Assembly: GCA_002007465.1 (NCBI GenBank)
Contig: LNAC01000767.1
Location: 649,657 to 713,656, forward strand
Length of the DNA: 64,000 nucleotides
Source: Ailurus styani
Taxonomy: Eukaryota > Chordata > Mammalia > Carnivora > Ailuridae
Direction: 5' to 3'
The notes under the pieces were generated by a model. It was not told the origin of the DNA, did no database searches, and saw only the letters and a list, made by a program, of their open reading frames with translations. Below, in pieces: positions 60,580-64,000 of this stretch (position 1 is the first letter of the stretch; each line of letters begins with the position of its first letter). The position numbers and the translations under genes are program-made.

Positions 60580-63134
60580 TAACATTGTAGCTGGCTTGAG
60601 GTGATGATTACAATTAAGGCTAAGAAGAGGCTGACCATGTAGTCCAGATACACTTTAAGAGATGAAAGTAAAAGACTGTCAACCATGAATTCTTTATCTC
60701 TTAAGCTATTCCTTAAATTAAAGGAGAAATTAAGACATTTCTAGATAAAACAGAACTGAGAGAATTCATCAGCAACAGATCTGCCCTATAAGAATTAGTA
60801 AAGAAAATCCTTTAGATTAAGATAAAAAGATATTACACAGTAATCTGAATTCACACACAAAAATAAAGAGAACTGGTAATGGTAACCATACAGGTAAATA
60901 TAAAAGACAGTATAAAGGTATTTTTGCTTATTTCTCTTTTTGTTTCCTATCTGACTTAAAAGACAGTGCATAAAACAATCCTATAAAATTGTGTGGATGG
61001 GCTTATAATTAATAATAGCTTGAAGGAGGTGGGAGGGAATGAAGCAATGGTGGAGCAAAGTTTTTGTATGTTATTGAAATTAAGTCAGTATTAATACCAT
61101 GTAGATTGCTTTAAGTTAAGAAGTTAATTGTAATCTATGGGATAACCACTAAGAAACTAAGTGAAGATGTGTAGTAAAAATAAAAAGGAAACTAAAGTGT
61201 AATTCCAGGAAAAACTTAACACAAGAGGGCACCTGGGTGGCTCAGTGGGTTAAGCCTCTGCCTTCGGCTCAGGTCATGATCTCAGGATCCTGGGATCGAG
61301 GACCGCATCAGGCTCCCTGCTCAGCGGGGAGACTGCTTCCTCCTCTCTCTCTGCCTCTCCACCTACTTGTGATCTCTCTCTCTCAAATAAATAAAATAAA
61401 AATCTTTAAAAAAAAATAACACAAGAGAAGGCAATAATGGAGGAATACAGGAACCTAAAAGACAATCGACATATATAGAGCTGTATTTCATTAGTAATGT
61501 TAAATGTAAATTAAATAGACATATTTAATAAAGGTAGAATAGACAGAATGAATTTTTAAAAACATCAATCTATATCTTATCTATAAGATACAAGCTTTAT
61601 ATTCAAAGTCACAAACAGGTTAAAAATAAAAAGTTAGAAAAATATATTCCATGCCATCAATAATCAAAAAAGAGCTGAGAAAGCTATACTAATATCAGGC
61701 AAAATACACTTTAAGCAAAAAAAGGTTACTCACAACAAAGAAGGACATTTTATAAATATTTAAATCTGTTGGTAAGATCTAACAATTAGATCTTAGATCT
61801 AACAAGTAAATGAAGCAAAAAGTGGCAGACAGAAGGGATTGATAAATAATTTTACAATAACAATTGTAAACTTTAACTCTATAATGGATAGAACAAATTG
61901 ACAGAAAATGCAGGATATAGAAGACTCGATCAACATATAAACCAACTAGACCTAAAAGACCCCTATAGAATATTTCACATAACAACAGTGGAATACACAC
62001 TCTTGTCAAATACATACAGAACATATGTTGTTATAATATATGCCTCAGTAAATTTTAAAAGATTTAACTCACACAAAACAAGTTTTCTTACCACAATAAA
62101 AGTAGAATTCATAAGAAATCTAGGGAATTCACAAATAAGTGAAAATTAAACAACACCCCCCCAAATAATCAATGAATCAAAGAATAAAAAACATAAGAAA
62201 CTAGGAAATATTGTGAGATAAATGAAAATGAATACACAAAATATAAAAAAAAATTATGACATGTAGCTAAAGCAGTGCTTGGAGTGAAATTTAAGCTGTA
62301 AACACCTGTATTAAAAAAGAACAGAGATCTCAAATCAATGATGTTACCATTTACCTAAAGAAACTAGAAAAAGAAAACTAAACCCAGAGCAAGCAGAAGG
62401 AAGAAGATAATGAGATTAATGAATTAATAAAAAAGAATAGAGAAAAACAATGAAACTCAAAACTGGTTCATTCAAATGACAAATATTGAACTAGACTGGC
62501 CAAGAAAAATGAAAGAAGATTCATACTATTAGAATCCAAAACAGAAAAACAATGAATTACTATAGTCTTATAGAAATAAAAGGGATTCTGAAGAAATACT
62601 ATAAACAATTACATACCAACCAATTAGATAACCTAAAAGAAATTGTCAAATTCCTAGAAAGATAAAAACTTCTTAAACCAACTTAGAAATAAAAAGAAAA
62701 TCTGAACAGACTTATAACAAGGAAAGATATTGAGTTAATAATCAAAACTTTCCCACAAAATAACCTCAGGACCAGACGGTATTACTAATGGATTTCACCA
62801 AACATTTAAAGAGTAATTATTACCAATTATATAACTCTTCCAATGGAGAAAGGGATAATTCTCAACACATTTCTGTGACCAAAATTATCCTGATACCAAA
62901 ACCAGCCAAAGATATCACATACAAACACAAAGAAAACTGCAGACCATTATGACCTTTATGAATACAGACACAAATTTGTTCAACAAAATACTAACATACT
63001 GAATTCAGGAACATTTAAAAAGGATTACATAACATAACCGATTGGAATTTATACTAAAAATGGAAGATTATTTCAAAATTGTAAAATCAGTGAATACAGT
63101 GCACCATATTAAAATGTGCATCAAGAAAAAAGCT
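60580..63134 (+). mobile_element. Ancient L1M remnant, 5' region to ORF2 RT
   Basis: Order and text follow ancient L1: GTCAACCATGAATTCTTTAT, AAAAGACAGTATAAAGGTAT, endonuclease-part text near 61640-62150 (ACTAATATCAGGCAAAATAC, GAATACACACTCTTGTCAAA) and RT-part text near 62580-63050 (AACCTCAGGACCAGACGGTA, CCTGATACCAAAACCAGCCA). Frames are broken throughout. A SINE at 61227 interrupts it and a young L1 begins at its right edge. Confidence 0.85.
61227..61414 (+). mobile_element. can-SINE (SINEC) inside L1M
   Basis: GGGCACCTGGGTGGCTCAGT head, AAATAAATAAAATAAAAATC tail. Target text TAACACAAGA flanks it (61217-61226 and about 61417-61426). Confidence 0.95.
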
Positions 63135-64000
63135 AGGAGCGGCAAGATGGCGGAGGAGTAGGAGACCGATTATCATCAGGTCCCAGGAATTCACCCAGAG
63201 AGCTATCAAACTATTCTGAACACCTACAAATTCCACCGGAGATCGAAGAGAAGAAGAGCAGCAATTCTAGGAACAGAAAATCGACCACTTTCTGGAAGGT
63301 AGGACGTGCGGAGAAGTGAATCTGCGGCAACGGGAAGATAGACCCGGGGGGAGGGGCGGCTGCCGGCAAGGGAGCGAGCAGCGGAGCACAGCCTCGGAAC
63401 TGTTAGAAGTCGGCTCCACTGAGGGACGTCGCCCCAGAGACCAAGCGGGGGGTGAGACCCCTGCAGGGACAGTGTGGTCTCAGGACCCACAGGGACACAA
63501 AAAGACCAGGGGTGTCTGAGCGCGACCGAGCTCCTAGGTCTCAGAGAGAAGCTGGCGGGAGAGACGGAGCTGAGCTGAGGTGTCTCTCAGCTCGGGGTTA
63601 CCTTGGGCTGGGATCTGAAGCGAAGCCGGGCCACTGATCTGTGAGCAGGGACCCCACAGGCGGCAGAACTGGAGAGACTCACCTTCCTCCTCTGGGAGGA
63701 GTGGTGCGGGAGCAGCTGCAGGAATCTGCCAGGTTTGGAGATTCTAAACGGGGCAGCGCTAGAGATAGAGACACTCGGTCACAGACCGGGGGAGCTCGGA
63801 GTGTGGCCGGAGACCAGGAGACGGGAGGGGCAGCTTTTCTCTGAGGCACGCTGAGGATTGAGGACCCAAGCTCTCGGCTCCTCCAGGTCGGAGACTGAGA
63901 GCCGCCATTTTCAGTCCCATCCTCCAACGAGGTACGGAAAGCGTTCAGGGAACAAAAGCTCCCAAGAGCGAACCCGAGCTGATTACTTAGCCTGGCCCCT
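63135..64000 (+). mobile_element. 5' UTR of a probably full-length carnivore L1 (continues past window)
   Basis: An abrupt shift occurs from AT-rich L1M text to a GC- and CpG-rich block that begins GGAGCGGCAAGATGGCGGAG, the start expected of carnivore L1 5' UTRs. Only 5' UTR is in the window; ORF1 and ORF2 would follow beyond 64000. Reaching the true 5' end implies a full-length insertion, and the retained CpGs imply youth. Short open frames on both strands here have the arginine/glycine/proline bias of CpG-rich noncoding DNA. It is antisense to EYS. Confidence 0.85.
63143..63153 (+). promoter_or_regulatory. YY1 site at L1 start
   Basis: CAAGATGGCGG lies at the very start of the L1 5' UTR. 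In human L1 a YY1 site at the same place sets the transcription start. That this copy uses it in the same way is inference. Confidence 0.65.

Larger units (their letters stand above)
34323..64000 (-). other. EYS: EYS intron 15 (partial), no exon seen
   Basis: This is the upstream flank of exon 16 in gene sense. I did not find the expected EGF cysteine pattern of exon 15 on the minus strand. The stretch is a mosaic of repeats listed separately. Unassigned AT-rich DNA lies at about 34.3-35.2, 37.6-38.9, 39.2-40.8, 45.7-47.4, 52.1-53.0, 54.2-55.6 and 58.5-59.8 kb. The 41.3-43.5 kb part may be a decayed ERV-like internal region, but I am not confident. Confidence 0.7.

Noticed and set aside
63224..63927. 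Several open frames of 60-88 codons in the GC-rich end
   Set aside because: They belong to the L1 5' UTR. GC-rich DNA has few stops, so open frames are expected by chance.
34323..64000. EYS exon 15 on the minus strand
   Set aside because: I looked for AATGAATGT-type EGF starts and six-cysteine spacing next to splice borders. The candidates (for example near 48297) fall in repeat edges and lack cysteines.
1..64000. CRISPR array, operon or prokaryotic island
   Set aside because: There are no regularly spaced repeats with unique spacers and no dense coding. SINEs, MIR, L1, L2 and spliced EYS exons show mammalian nuclear DNA.

Overview
Organism and locus. This is mammalian nuclear DNA from a carnivoran, most likely a mustelid or close relative. 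The main evidence is about 26 tRNA-derived can-SINE (SINEC) copies. Most have the GGGCGCCTGGGTGGCTCAGT head, a CT-rich middle and an AAATAAATAAATAAAATCTTT tail, a form I associate with musteloids. Carnivore L1 3' ends and a GC-rich carnivore L1 5' UTR agree with this. Base composition is AT-rich and intron-like throughout.

Gene content. The only protein-coding sequence I can support is four exons on the minus strand that encode consecutive EGF-like domains. Their protein and exon lengths (260, 97, 108 and 146 bp) and splice phases match exons 16 to 19 of EYS (eyes shut homolog, the retinitis pigmentosa RP25 gene) as I remember the human gene. Transcription runs from high to low coordinates. 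Exon 16 is at 34063-34322, exon 17 at 24568-24664, exon 18 at 24269-24376 and exon 19 at 10617-10762. All four have GT/AG borders, compatible phases and no internal stop. They encode the end of one EGF repeat, four complete repeats and the start of another. The whole window therefore appears to lie inside EYS, with part of intron 19 at the low end and part of intron 15 at the high end.

Intron layout. 1-10.6 kb: SINEs, two L2 remnants, a MER2 DNA transposon split by a SINE, an AT-rich tract, and an inverted SINE pair around the window's only N (9841). 10.8-24.3 kb: a young SINE 52 bp upstream of exon 19, unique AT-rich DNA, two tail-to-tail L1 remnants, and a nested L1 block next to exon 18. 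24.7-34.1 kb: SINEs, an L2 3' end and TA repeats. 34.3-64 kb: MIR, MER5-like, MLT1-like and L1 remnants, a CCTT-rich tract, two related ERV-type LTRs in opposite orientation, many SINEs, a long ancient L1 ORF2 remnant, and at 63.1 kb the start of a GC-rich, probably full-length L1 that runs off the window.

Unexplained signals. These include a possible spliced antisense ORF at 45.26-45.64 kb, an exon-like 89-bp segment at 36.0 kb, an 18-bp-period array of heat-shock-element pentamers at 7.17 kb, and several short tandem duplications. I found no microbial system, CRISPR array or new operon. The window is ordinary mammalian intronic DNA with a few specific features worth checking.
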